DNA of 64,000 nt, from the NCBI RefSeq assembly GCF_002872335.1, contig NZ_NJAG01000036.1, forward strand, positions 124,001-188,000. The letters run 5' to 3'. The notes beneath the pieces were generated by a model. It was given only the letters and a program-made list of their open reading frames with translations. It had not been told where the DNA came from and did not search any database. Source of the stretch: Siphonobacter sp. BAB-5405 (GTDB lineage Bacteria > Bacteroidota > Bacteroidia > Cytophagales > Spirosomataceae). The position numbers and the translations under genes were made by a program. Below are positions 7,528-15,674 of this stretch, piece after piece; within the stretch, counting starts at the first letter, position 1; every line of letters begins with the position of its first letter.

Positions 7528-10233
7528 ATGGCTTTACCCTCTTTTTTTACCAGGCAGACGCTCGTGTATGGACTGCTTCTGTTGGGGATCCTGGGCTCGA
7601 CTGCCTGGATCGTTCAGGCCCCGGAGCCTGAACATCCGAAAGTCAAAAAACTCAAACTACCCGCCGGATTTAAAGCGGAACACCTCTACAGCCCTTCGGA
7701 GCAGAAGCAGGGTTCGTGGGTGGCGATGACCTTTGATGGAAAAGGCCGACTCATTACTGCCGATCAGTACGGCTACCTCTATCGCCTGGAAATCCCGCCG
7801 CTGGGAGTACCGGATGCGAAGCCAAAGGTGGAGCCCCTGCCGATTCAATTACCGGATGCCAACGTACCCGACCCAGTCAAGACAAAAGTTCGAATGGGCT
7901 ACGCTCAGGGTTTACTCTGGGCTTTTAACAGCCTGTATGTCATGGTGAACCACGAAAGTGACAAGAACTTTGACAAAGGCAGCGGCCTGTATCGGCTTCA
8001 GGATACCAATGGTGATGATCAGTTTGATAAAATTACGTTGCTGAAATCCCTGAAAGGGGAAGGTGAACACGGTCCGCATAGCCTGGTATTGGCTCCGGAC
8101 AAACAGTCCATTTACGTCATTGCGGGGAATCATACCGACGTGCCCGAAATGAATAGCTACCGACTGACCCAAAATTGGCAGGAAGATAACCTCCTGCCCA
8201 CGATCAAAGATCCCAGAGGGCACGCCGTAGACCGGATGGCACCGGGGGGGTGGATTGCTCACATCGATTCGCTGGGTTCGAACTGGGAACTCGTCGCGGC
8301 GGGTTTTCGGAACCCCTTCGATCTGGCCTTCAACGAAGCGGGCGAACTGTTTACCTACGATTCGGATATGGAATGGGATTTCGGACTGCCCTGGTACCGG
8401 CCCACCCGCATCTGCCACGTAACGAGTGGGGCGGAGTTTGGCTGGCGAACGGGCAATGGCAAATGGCTGCCGGCGTATCCGGATAATTTACCGCCCGTTG
8501 TGAACGTTGGACAAGGCTCGCCTACGAATCTCATCCACGGAGGTTCCGCCCGTTTCCCCGAAAAATACCGGAACGCTTTATTTGCTTTCGACTGGAGTTT
8601 CGGCATCATCTACGCCGTACAGCTCAAGCCGAAAGGAGCCAGCTACGAGGCTCAACTGGAAGAATTTATTTCCGGACCGGCTCTGCCCCTGACGGATGGA
8701 CTTATTGGGCCGGATGGTGCTCTGTATTTCTTAACGGGCGGACGTCGACTCGAATCTGATCTGTACCGGGTCTCCTATCAGGGGGCTGTGGAGGAACCTA
8801 AAGCCGTAACCGCTTCGCTAACTTCTGAACAGCAGCTTCGCCGCCAGCTGGAGGCCTTTCACGAAAAGGCTCAGCCGCAGGCCGTAGACCTGGCCTGGCC
8901 CCATCTTAACCACTCGGATCGATTTGTCCGGTACGCGGCCCGTCTGGCTCTGGAGCATCAGCCCGTAGCCCAATGGCAGGAAAAAGCCTTGCAGGAATCC
9001 GATCCACAGCGTTCGCTTCAGGCTCTGCTGGCCCTGACCCGACAGGCCCCGGCCACGCTGAAAAGTCAGGTACTCGAAGCTCTGGCAAAAATCAAATTCG
9101 AGCGGCTTAATGAAGCACAGCAGGTAGACTGGCTTCGGGTGCATGAACTGGTACTGCTACGCTTGGGCACGCCAACGGCTCCGGAAAAAACTCGCTTACT
9201 GGCTACGCTAGAACCGCTGTACCCGGCCCGCAGTGCCGTACTTAACCGGGGCTTGAGCAAGCTACTGATCGCCCTGGAATCCCCGCAGGCGGCCCCCAAA
9301 ACGCTGGCCCTGATGCGTCAGAAAGAAGAACCCGGCAGTCAGACCCTGGGCGGTATTGCCGCTACCAGTTCTTCCGATCTGATTTTGCGTAATCCGCAAT
9401 ATGGACTGGACATCGCCAAGATGCTGGAAAAAATGCCCCCCGCCCAGCAGACTTTTTATGCCGTAATGCTTAGTCGCCAGCAAACGGGCTGGACGCCGGA
9501 ACTACGGTCGCAGTACTTCGAATGGTTTGCCCAGGCGTTTCAATACCAGGGTGGTCGCAGTTACATTGGTTTCATCGATAAGGCCCGGAAAATGGCCCTA
9601 TCCCAAGTACCCAAAGAGCAGTTTGATCGCTACAACAAACTTTCGGGGGAAGGGCTGATCGGTCGGTCGGGGAATGAATTAGCCAGCAATTATACCTTAC
9701 AGGGACCAGGTCGAAACTGGAAGACGAGCGACGCCCTGGCGGTAGTAGATAGTGGCCTGAACCGTCGCAATTTCGATCGGGGTAAAAACATCTACTCGGC
9801 CATTCTGTGCAGTCGGTGCCATACCCTGCGGGGCGAAGGCGGTGACATTGGTCCGGATTTAACTCAGCTGGGCACTCGCTTTTCCAACAAAGATATTTTA
9901 GAAGCCATCATTGACCCGGACAAAACCGTTTCCGATCAGTACGCTTCGACCATCTTTTCCCTGAAAAATGGCAAGTCGCTGGTGGGACGGCTGGTGAACG
10001 AAGATAAGACCAGCTATACCATCTCGCAGAATCCCTTCGCTCCGGAGCAGGTTCAGAAGATTCCCAAGAAGAACGTTACCTCTACTAAATATTCCTCCGT
10101 GTCGATGATGCTTCCGGGCTTGATCAATGGGCTTAATGCGGAGGAGCTCAAAGATCTGATGGCGTTTTTAAAGTCTTCCGGCAATCCACAACACGAAGTA
10201 TATCAACCCAAAACGGCGGGTGGTAACGAATAA
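7528..10233 (+). CDS. Membrane-anchored/secreted beta-propeller dehydrogenase-like protein with C-terminal cytochrome c
   Basis: 901 residues. One N-terminal hydrophobic helix (LVYGLLLLGILGSTAWIV, residues 12-29) exports or anchors the protein. Residues about 45-420 form a PQQ/sorbosone-dehydrogenase-like beta-propeller (LPAGFKAEHLYSP; FDGKGRLITADQYGYLYRL; HGPHSLVLAPDKQSIYVIAG; GFRNPFDLAFNEAGELFTYD; GAEFGWRTGNGKW; GPDGALYFLTGGR). A helical HEAT-like region covers about 430-740. A class I cytochrome c domain lies at about 760-900, with haem-binding CSRCH and the following GPDLTQLGTRF. This is the PVC-type/'membrane-bound dehydrogenase' architecture. It could pass electrons from periplasmic sugar oxidation to the respiratory chain, which fits the downstream 3-keto-sugar genes. 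The actual substrate is unknown. Confidence 0.88.
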   Translation: MALPSFFTRQTLVYGLLLLGILGSTAWIVQAPEPEHPKVKKLKLPAGFKAEHLYSPSEQKQGSWVAMTFDGKGRLITADQYGYLYRLEIPPLGVPDAKPKVEPLPIQLPDANVPDPVKTKVRMGYAQGLLWAFNSLYVMVNHESDKNFDKGSGLYRLQDTNGDDQFDKITLLKSLKGEGEHGPHSLVLAPDKQSIYVIAGNHTDVPEMNSYRLTQNWQEDNLLPTIKDPRGHAVDRMAPGGWIAHIDSLGSNWELVAAGFRNPFDLAFNEAGELFTYDSDMEWDFGLPWYRPTRICHVTSGAEFGWRTGNGKWLPAYPDNLPPVVNVGQGSPTNLIHGGSARFPEKYRNALFAFDWSFGIIYAVQLKPKGASYEAQLEEFISGPALPLTDGLIGPDGALYFLTGGRRLESDLYRVSYQGAVEEPKAVTASLTSEQQLRRQLEAFHEKAQPQAVDLAWPHLNHSDRFVRYAARLALEHQPVAQWQEKALQESDPQRSLQALLALTRQAPATLKSQVLEALAKIKFERLNEAQQVDWLRVHELVLLRLGTPTAPEKTRLLATLEPLYPARSAVLNRGLSKLLIALESPQAAPKTLALMRQKEEPGSQTLGGIAATSSSDLILRNPQYGLDIAKMLEKMPPAQQTFYAVMLSRQQTGWTPELRSQYFEWFAQAFQYQGGRSYIGFIDKARKMALSQVPKEQFDRYNKLSGEGLIGRSGNELASNYTLQGPGRNWKTSDALAVVDSGLNRRNFDRGKNIYSAILCSRCHTLRGEGGDIGPDLTQLGTRFSNKDILEAIIDPDKTVSDQYASTIFSLKNGKSLVGRLVNEDKTSYTISQNPFAPEQVQKIPKKNVTSTKYSSVSMMLPGLINGLNAEELKDLMAFLKSSGNPQHEVYQPKTAGGNE

Positions 10234-10240
10234 TCGACCT

Positions 10241-10989
10241 ATGATACGACACGCACGAATTACGCTCCTACTCTTCTTCGGACTTTGGATCGGTAGCTCC
10301 GAAGGCCGGGCCCAGACTACCGAATCCGGTTTTGTACCCCTGTTGAACGGATCATCGCTGGAAGGCTGGGAAGGTGATCCCACCTACTGGCGGATCGAAA
10401 ACGGTACGCTGGTGGGCGAGGTAACGCCGACTACTCTTCTAAAAACCAATACTTTCCTGATCTGGCAGCAACAGCAACCGGCAGATTTTGAATTGAAGGG
10501 TACCTTTCGAATTACGAAAGATGGGAATTCGGGCATCAATTACCGCAGTGAACGCGTCCCGGAGGTACCCTACGCCCTGAAAGGCTATCAGGCAGATATC
10601 GATGGCCAAAACAAATACACGGGGCAGAATTACGAGGAACGAGGCCGCACGACGCTCGCGTACCGGGGTCAGCAAACCCGCATCCAGCCCTTTACGCAGG
10701 GAAACGTCCGCGATCTGATTAAAAACAATGCCTGGACAATGCTGACGGTTGAGAAATCGCTGGGGGAAGCGGAAGCTCTGCAAAGCCGTATCAAAACCGA
10801 GGATTGGAACGAATTTCACCTGATTGTGAAAGGGAATCGCCTGCAACATTTTATCAATGGGGTACTGATGAGTGACGTGACCGAGCTGGATACGGTACAT
10901 GGCAAAAAGCGGGTTTACTAGGGGTGCAGGTACACGTAGGTCCGCCCATGAAAGTTGAATACCGGAATCTCCGTCTAAAAACCTTGTAA
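10241..10989 (+). pseudogene. DUF1080 / 3-keto-disaccharide hydrolase, broken by a one-base deletion
   Basis: Secreted protein of the DUF1080 family (Pfam: 3-keto-disaccharide hydrolase), a concanavalin-like beta-sandwich that cleaves 3-keto glycosides. Signal peptide from ATG 10241 (MIRHARITLLLFFGLWIGSS). Family motifs are FVPLLNGSSLEGWEGD, YWRIENGTLVGEV, SGINYRSE, GYQADIDG and DWNEFHLIVKGNRLQHFING. The frame stops at TAG 10919-10921, just before the last conserved strand. Adding one G to the GGG at 10911-10913 continues as GLLGVQVHVGPPMKVEYRNL and ends at TAA 10987-10989, giving 249 residues with the normal family C-terminus. The next gene starts 3 bases later, as expected for an intact operon gene. 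It is either a real 3'-end frameshift or, more likely, a sequencing error. Confidence 0.88.
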
Positions 10990-10992
10990 ACC

Positions 10993-12054
10993 ATGGCAGG
11001 AATCGATCAGCGGAGTCGGGACAAAATTTCCAATCCCGCCCAACTGGGGGGCATCGAAACGTCCGTACTCGATAACGGACCCGGACGGGGCAATCGAATC
11101 GCCTGGGTGAATACCGGAGCGGGACTGCGGTACAAAGTAGTACTGGATCGGGGAATGGACATTGCCGAGGCTTTTTATCAGCAACACAGTCTGGCCTGGC
11201 TGAGTCACGGGGGCATTACCACGCCGCAGCCCTTTTCTAACCGGGGTTTGGGCTGGCTGCGAACTTTCGGAGGCGGCCTGCTGACTACCTGTGGATTGAC
11301 GCACGTAGGTGGTCCGGAAAGCGACGAATGGGGGGAACGCGGTCTGCACGATACGTTCAGCAATACACCCGCAGAACTCGAATGTATCACGCAACCCGAT
11401 CCATTCACGGGTCAGCTGGTTATGAGCGTACGCGGGCGGATTCGTCAAAGTCAGGCCTTAGGTACGCGGTTGGAACTAAGCCGTACCCTTTCGTCAACGT
11501 TGGGAAAAGCCAGTCTTCGCTTGCGGGACGAAATAGTCAATCGGGGCAATACTACGGCTCCGCACATGCTGCTGTACCATATCAATCTGGGCTGGCCGCT
11601 CATCGATGAGGGTACCCGCCTCCTCTGGCGGGGTTCCTGGGAGGCGGGATCGGAGTCCTCGCAATTGTTTCGACCCGAGCATGATTTTCGTACCTGTCCC
11701 GCCCCCCTGGACGCCCACGCCGGGGCGGGGGAGGAAGTAGCCTTTATTAATCTGGAAGCGGACGAAGCAGGACAGTGTCAATGTGGCGTATATAATGAAA
11801 CGTTAGGATTGGCACTTGTCATTCGCTTTTATAAACAGCAGCTTCCCTGGTTGACCAACTGGCAACATTGGGGAAAGGGCGAGTACGTGACGGGCCTTGA
11901 ACCCGGAACCCACCCGCCGATGGGTCAGGCCCAGGCCCGAGCAACCCGGCAGCTGATTTGGCTCGAACCCGGTGAACGTCGTGTGTACGAACTGGAAATA
12001 GAGGTGCTGACGGATCCGCGGGCTCTGGAAACGCTTTTCATGCCATACCACTAA
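10993..12054 (+). CDS. DUF4432 family protein (aldose 1-epimerase fold)
   Basis: 353 residues with no signal peptide, so cytoplasmic. The sequence matches the DUF4432 family, a galactose-mutarotase-like supersandwich: the N-terminal VLDNGPGRGNRIAWVNTGAG, LDRGMDIAEAFYQ, WLRTFGGGLLTTCGLTHVG, ERGLHDTFSNTPAE, PHMLLYHINLGWPL and the C-terminal WQHWGKGEYVTGLEPGTHPP. His and Glu residues in the last two motifs are the likely sugar-handling side chains. The probable role is epimerisation or mutarotation of a (keto-)sugar in the locus pathway; the exact reaction is not established from sequence. It is tightly packed: 3 bases after the restored DUF1080 end and 8 bases before the cupin gene. Confidence 0.85.
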   Translation: MAGIDQRSRDKISNPAQLGGIETSVLDNGPGRGNRIAWVNTGAGLRYKVVLDRGMDIAEAFYQQHSLAWLSHGGITTPQPFSNRGLGWLRTFGGGLLTTCGLTHVGGPESDEWGERGLHDTFSNTPAELECITQPDPFTGQLVMSVRGRIRQSQALGTRLELSRTLSSTLGKASLRLRDEIVNRGNTTAPHMLLYHINLGWPLIDEGTRLLWRGSWEAGSESSQLFRPEHDFRTCPAPLDAHAGAGEEVAFINLEADEAGQCQCGVYNETLGLALVIRFYKQQLPWLTNWQHWGKGEYVTGLEPGTHPPMGQAQARATRQLIWLEPGERRVYELEIEVLTDPRALETLFMPYH

Positions 12055-12062
12055 ACCTTATT

Positions 12063-13280
12063 ATGACAATGACATCAGCAAGCATGGCCGTCCGGGCCTT
12101 AGAGCAGGGACAAGGCATTCTACGACTGGCTCCTACCTGGGTGCCCCGCTCTTTTTGTGTACCGGGTCGGCGAATCAAACTGCATCCCGATGACTACTAC
12201 GTACTCGGGGGCGAGCGGGGTGGTATCGATGAACGCTGGCTGGCTTCGACGACACCCGCTAAAAACGGACCCTTGACGGGCCAGGACGAAGGCCTCAGTC
12301 AGGTTGTGTTCGAAGCAGACGGAACCTGTCATCAGTTTCTTTTGAAGGATGCCGTAGCGGAGTTGAAGGGGGCGTTAATCGGCGATCGACTTTGGAATGC
12401 ATACCAGAGCTGGCCGATGTATTCCAAGTTTTTCGACAACATGGGTCCCTTGCCGCATCACATCCACCATAACGACGAACACGCCCGGCTCATCGGGCAG
12501 CTGGGTAAACCAGAGGCGTATTACTTTCCACCACAACTAAACAACCACGGCGGAGACTTTCCCTATACGTTCTTTGGACTGACGCCGGGTACCACGCACT
12601 CGCAGGTCCGCCAATGCCTGGAAACTTTTACCAAAGGCGATAACAAAATCACCAATCTTTCGCAGGCATACCGGCTCGAACCCGGTACCGGCTGGGACGT
12701 GCCGCCCGGATTGCTGCACGCTCCCGGTAGCCTGTGTACGTACGAACCGCAAAAGGCTTCGGACGTTTTCGCCATGTACCAGTCCCTGGTCAATGAAGCG
12801 ATTATTCCGGAAGAACTACTCTGGAATGGGACGCCACCCGAGCGTCGCGGGGATGTGGAACAACTCCTGGAAGTGATCGACTGGGACCTGAATCTGGACC
12901 CGCAGATGATGCAAAACCGATTCATGGCTCCTAAACCCGTACGCGATCCGGAAGCGATGCAGGGGTATCAGGAAAGCTGGGTATGTTATAAATCCGAAGC
13001 CTTCAGTGCTAAAGAATTGACCGTCCTGCCCGGCCAGACCGTAACCATTCAGGATGGGGCAGCGTACGGACTCATTCTCATGCAGGGGCACGGGAAACTG
13101 GGGGTCTGGAACATCGAAACGCCCAGTCTGATTCGCTACGGGCAGTTGACCAGTGATGAATTTTTTGTCAGCGAAAAAGCAGCTCTTGCGGGTGTTGTAA
13201 TTACCAATGCTTCCGCCACGGAGCCGCTGGTGATGCTCAAACACTTCGGTCCCAACAATCCCGATCTGGTACTTGACTAG
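12063..13280 (+). CDS. Cupin protein, phosphomannose-isomerase-like
   Basis: 405 residues, cytoplasmic. A cupin metal site is visible: motif 1 in [18 protein letters not shown] near residues 125-142 (HxH and Glu ligands) and motif 2 in [13 protein letters not shown] near 205-217. The motif layout recalls type I mannose-6-phosphate isomerase, but the rest is divergent and only a sugar isomerase or epimerase activity can be proposed. A second, metal-poor cupin half is likely at about 310-400 ([20 protein letters not shown]). It lies in the run of sugar-modifying genes between DUF4432 and the TIM-barrel isomerase. The start is ambiguous: ATG 12063, or Met-8 at 12084. Confidence 0.7.
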   Translation: MTMTSASMAVRALEQGQGILRLAPTWVPRSFCVPGRRIKLHPDDYYVLGGERGGIDERWLASTTPAKNGPLTGQDEGLSQVVFEADGTCHQFLLKDAVAELKGALIGDRLWNAYQSWPMYSKFFDNMGPLPHHIHHNDEHARLIGQLGKPEAYYFPPQLNNHGGDFPYTFFGLTPGTTHSQVRQCLETFTKGDNKITNLSQAYRLEPGTGWDVPPGLLHAPGSLCTYEPQKASDVFAMYQSLVNEAIIPEELLWNGTPPERRGDVEQLLEVIDWDLNLDPQMMQNRFMAPKPVRDPEAMQGYQESWVCYKSEAFSAKELTVLPGQTVTIQDGAAYGLILMQGHGKLGVWNIETPSLIRYGQLTSDEFFVSEKAALAGVVITNASATEPLVMLKHFGPNNPDLVLD

Positions 13281-13312
13281 ATTTTTTCACGTATCCTCTG
13301 AACCTATTTACG

Positions 13313-14341
13313 ATGCATACATTCCCTAAACTTCATAACGCTACCTGGCCCGGCATTGTCGGCAAGGGGCCTGACTTGGAACCCATTCTTTCCCTCGATA
13401 CCATGCTTGAACTGACGGCCGGGGCCGAAGTCAACGGCATTACCTTCGATGGCATAGATCTGGGCCTCTTCGAGCAGCACGTCAATCTGGATGCCGACGA
13501 TCGAGAGATTCAGGCACTTGCCGACAAAATCAGCGGCTTTGGTCTGGACGTCGGTAGTCTGGTGGCTCCCATCTGGGGCGGCCCGGCCCTGGGTTCTGCA
13601 TCAGAGCAGGCCTTTTTTCTGGAACAGGTTCGTAAATCCTGTCGCTTTGGGCAGAAGTTACGGCAGATCGGAATCCGTCCCGGCGGCGTCATTCGCATTG
13701 ATTCGGCCAGCTCGCCGGAGCAGTGGGCCACGGACCCGCACGGAAATACGCAGAAAATTGCCGATACCTTTCGCCGGGCCTGTGACATTGCAGCCGAGTA
13801 CGGAGAAACGCTGGCGGCGGAGGGGGAAGTCTGCTGGGGCGGTATGCACAGTTGGAAAACCATGCTCGAAACGCTGGAAGCCGTCAATCGACCCAACCTG
13901 GGTTTTCAGGCGGATATGTCACATACGCTTCTGTATCTGCTGGGAACAAACCGACCCGAGGATCGCATCTTACCGCCCGATTTCGACTGGAGTGACCGCG
14001 ATACCCTTCAAGAGGCCCTTCAAACGCTAACGGCAGCCCTACGACCCTGGACGGTCGATTTTCACGTGGCCCAAAACGATGGAACCGTGTACGGAACGGG
14101 CTCGCACGATAAAACCGGACGGCATTGTTTACCCACGGACCCTGCGGGTAAACTCGACATTGTACACGATGCGGGCTACTGGCTGCGGGATGAAAAGGGG
14201 CAGCTCACCAAAGCCTTCCGCCACATTTGTTGGGATGGCTGTATGTTTCCCAACGAAGTAATGCAACGGCAGCAAACCTGGAACGACATTCTGGCGGTGA
14301 TGATTCAGGTACGCGAAGCTCACGGCTGGTCAGAAGCTTAA
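13313..14341 (+). CDS. Sugar phosphate isomerase/epimerase-type TIM-barrel protein
   Basis: 342 residues of the AP-endonuclease-2-like TIM barrel family (xylose isomerase/hydroxypyruvate isomerase/IolE relatives). It shows [19 protein letters not shown], a mid-barrel metal-ligand strand [19 protein letters not shown] (Glu), [20 protein letters not shown] (Asp/His) and [15 protein letters not shown] (His/Asp), ending with [14 protein letters not shown] (Asp/Glu). No signal peptide, so cytoplasmic. Members of this family in DUF1080/GFO-type loci act on 3-keto sugars; the same is inferred here. 32 bases after the cupin gene and 15 before the Gfo/Idh gene, so one transcript. Confidence 0.87.
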   Translation: MHTFPKLHNATWPGIVGKGPDLEPILSLDTMLELTAGAEVNGITFDGIDLGLFEQHVNLDADDREIQALADKISGFGLDVGSLVAPIWGGPALGSASEQAFFLEQVRKSCRFGQKLRQIGIRPGGVIRIDSASSPEQWATDPHGNTQKIADTFRRACDIAAEYGETLAAEGEVCWGGMHSWKTMLETLEAVNRPNLGFQADMSHTLLYLLGTNRPEDRILPPDFDWSDRDTLQEALQTLTAALRPWTVDFHVAQNDGTVYGTGSHDKTGRHCLPTDPAGKLDIVHDAGYWLRDEKGQLTKAFRHICWDGCMFPNEVMQRQQTWNDILAVMIQVREAHGWSEA

Positions 14342-14356
14342 CCTTTCCCTACACAC

Positions 14357-15517
14357 ATGAACGCATCCAAAGAACTCCGCATTGGTTTAATTGGTACGGG
14401 CTTTATGGGCCGTACGCATTCAAACGGGTATAAACGGGTTGGTGATTTTTTCCCGAAACTGGCCTATCGTCCGGTTCTGCAGGCCGTCTGCTCGCGAAAC
14501 CTTGAAAAGGTAACAGATTTTGCTCAGCAATGGGGCTACGCCTCGGTCGAAACGGACTGGCAGGCCCTGATTGCCCGGGACGACATTGATGCCATCGACA
14601 TCTGTACACCCAATGAGTGGCACGCGGAAATAGCACTAGCAGCAGCGGCAGCCGGAAAAATGATTCTCTGTGAAAAGCCCCTGGCCCGAACCTTATCCGA
14701 AGCCGAAGCGATGGTAGCGGCGGTAGAAAAAGCCGGGGTTCGCAATACGGTCTGGTACAATTACCGCCGCCTGCCCGCGGTTACGCTGGCCAAGCAAATC
14801 ATCGATTCGGGGCAGCTGGGACGTATCTTTCATTACCGGGCCAATTTTTTGCAGGACTGGACTATAAATGCTAATCTATCACAGGGGGGAGGAAACTGGC
14901 GAATGGACGTTGCCTCGGCGGGGTCGGGGGTTACGGGCGATTTACTCGCCCACTGCATTGATACGGCTCTGTGGCTGAACGGGTCGATTCGGGACGTATC
15001 AGCGGTAACCGAAACGTTCATCAAAGAGCGGGTTCATGAACAAACCGGAGAACTTACGGCCGTCGGTATTGACGATGCCTGCCTGTTTCACTGTCATTTT
15101 GAAAATGGTTCGCTCGGTTTGTTCGAATCCACGCGATATGCCCGGGGTCACAAAGCGTTGTATACCTTTGAAATCAACGGCGAACACGCGTCCATCCGCT
15201 GGGATCTGCATGATTTGAACCGACTGGAATACTTTGATCACCGCGATGCATCGGCCTTGCGGGGCTGGCGATCCATTCACGTTACAGATGGCGAACATCC
15301 CTACCTGAGTCAGTGGTGGGTACCCGGTTTAGGGCTAGGCTACGAACATAGCTTCGTGCATCAGGTCGCTGATTTTCTGAAAAGTCTGGAAACCGATGAA
15401 CCCTGTCATCCTACCTTTCTTGATGCTCTGCAAACACAACGGGTATGCCAGGCTGTACTGGATTCAGCGGCCACCCGAAGCTGGCAGAACACGGGCATTC
15501 ACGAAGCGGTACAGTGA
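14357..15517 (+). CDS. Gfo/Idh/MocA family NAD(P)-dependent oxidoreductase
   Basis: 386 residues. N-terminal Rossmann fold with [17 protein letters not shown], then [19 protein letters not shown] and the catalytic-Lys motif [20 protein letters not shown]-terminal GFO_IDH_MocA domain follows, with [19 protein letters not shown], in which the conserved His is a likely acid/base. The family oxidises or reduces a sugar hydroxyl/keto group using NAD(P). As the last gene of the plus-strand sugar locus, it probably interconverts a hexose and its 3-keto form, partnering the DUF1080 hydrolase and TIM-barrel isomerase. No export signal. The operon ends at the hairpin at 15616-15660. Confidence 0.92.
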   Translation: MNASKELRIGLIGTGFMGRTHSNGYKRVGDFFPKLAYRPVLQAVCSRNLEKVTDFAQQWGYASVETDWQALIARDDIDAIDICTPNEWHAEIALAAAAAGKMILCEKPLARTLSEAEAMVAAVEKAGVRNTVWYNYRRLPAVTLAKQIIDSGQLGRIFHYRANFLQDWTINANLSQGGGNWRMDVASAGSGVTGDLLAHCIDTALWLNGSIRDVSAVTETFIKERVHEQTGELTAVGIDDACLFHCHFENGSLGLFESTRYARGHKALYTFEINGEHASIRWDLHDLNRLEYFDHRDASALRGWRSIHVTDGEHPYLSQWWVPGLGLGYEHSFVHQVADFLKSLETDEPCHPTFLDALQTQRVCQAVLDSAATRSWQNTGIHEAVQ

Positions 15518-15615
15518 GAAAAGATTATTCAAGCCATGAAAACAAATTTCAATACTGCGAAAGACCGATGATATGTAAGGTACTTCATGAGTAATTTCTG
15601 GTACTTTACTTAAGC

Positions 15616-15660
15616 AAAAAGGGGTTAGAAAACAGATGTTCCTAACCCCTGTTTCTGTTT
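15616..15660. terminator. Hairpin terminator between convergent genes
   Basis: AGGGGTTAG (15620-15628) pairs with CTAACCCCT (15642-15650) and is followed on the plus strand by a T-rich tract; a run of A precedes it. It lies between the Gfo/Idh gene (plus) and the PAS kinase gene (minus), so it can serve both. Confidence 0.75.
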
Positions 15661-15674
15661 CATAGCCTATTATA

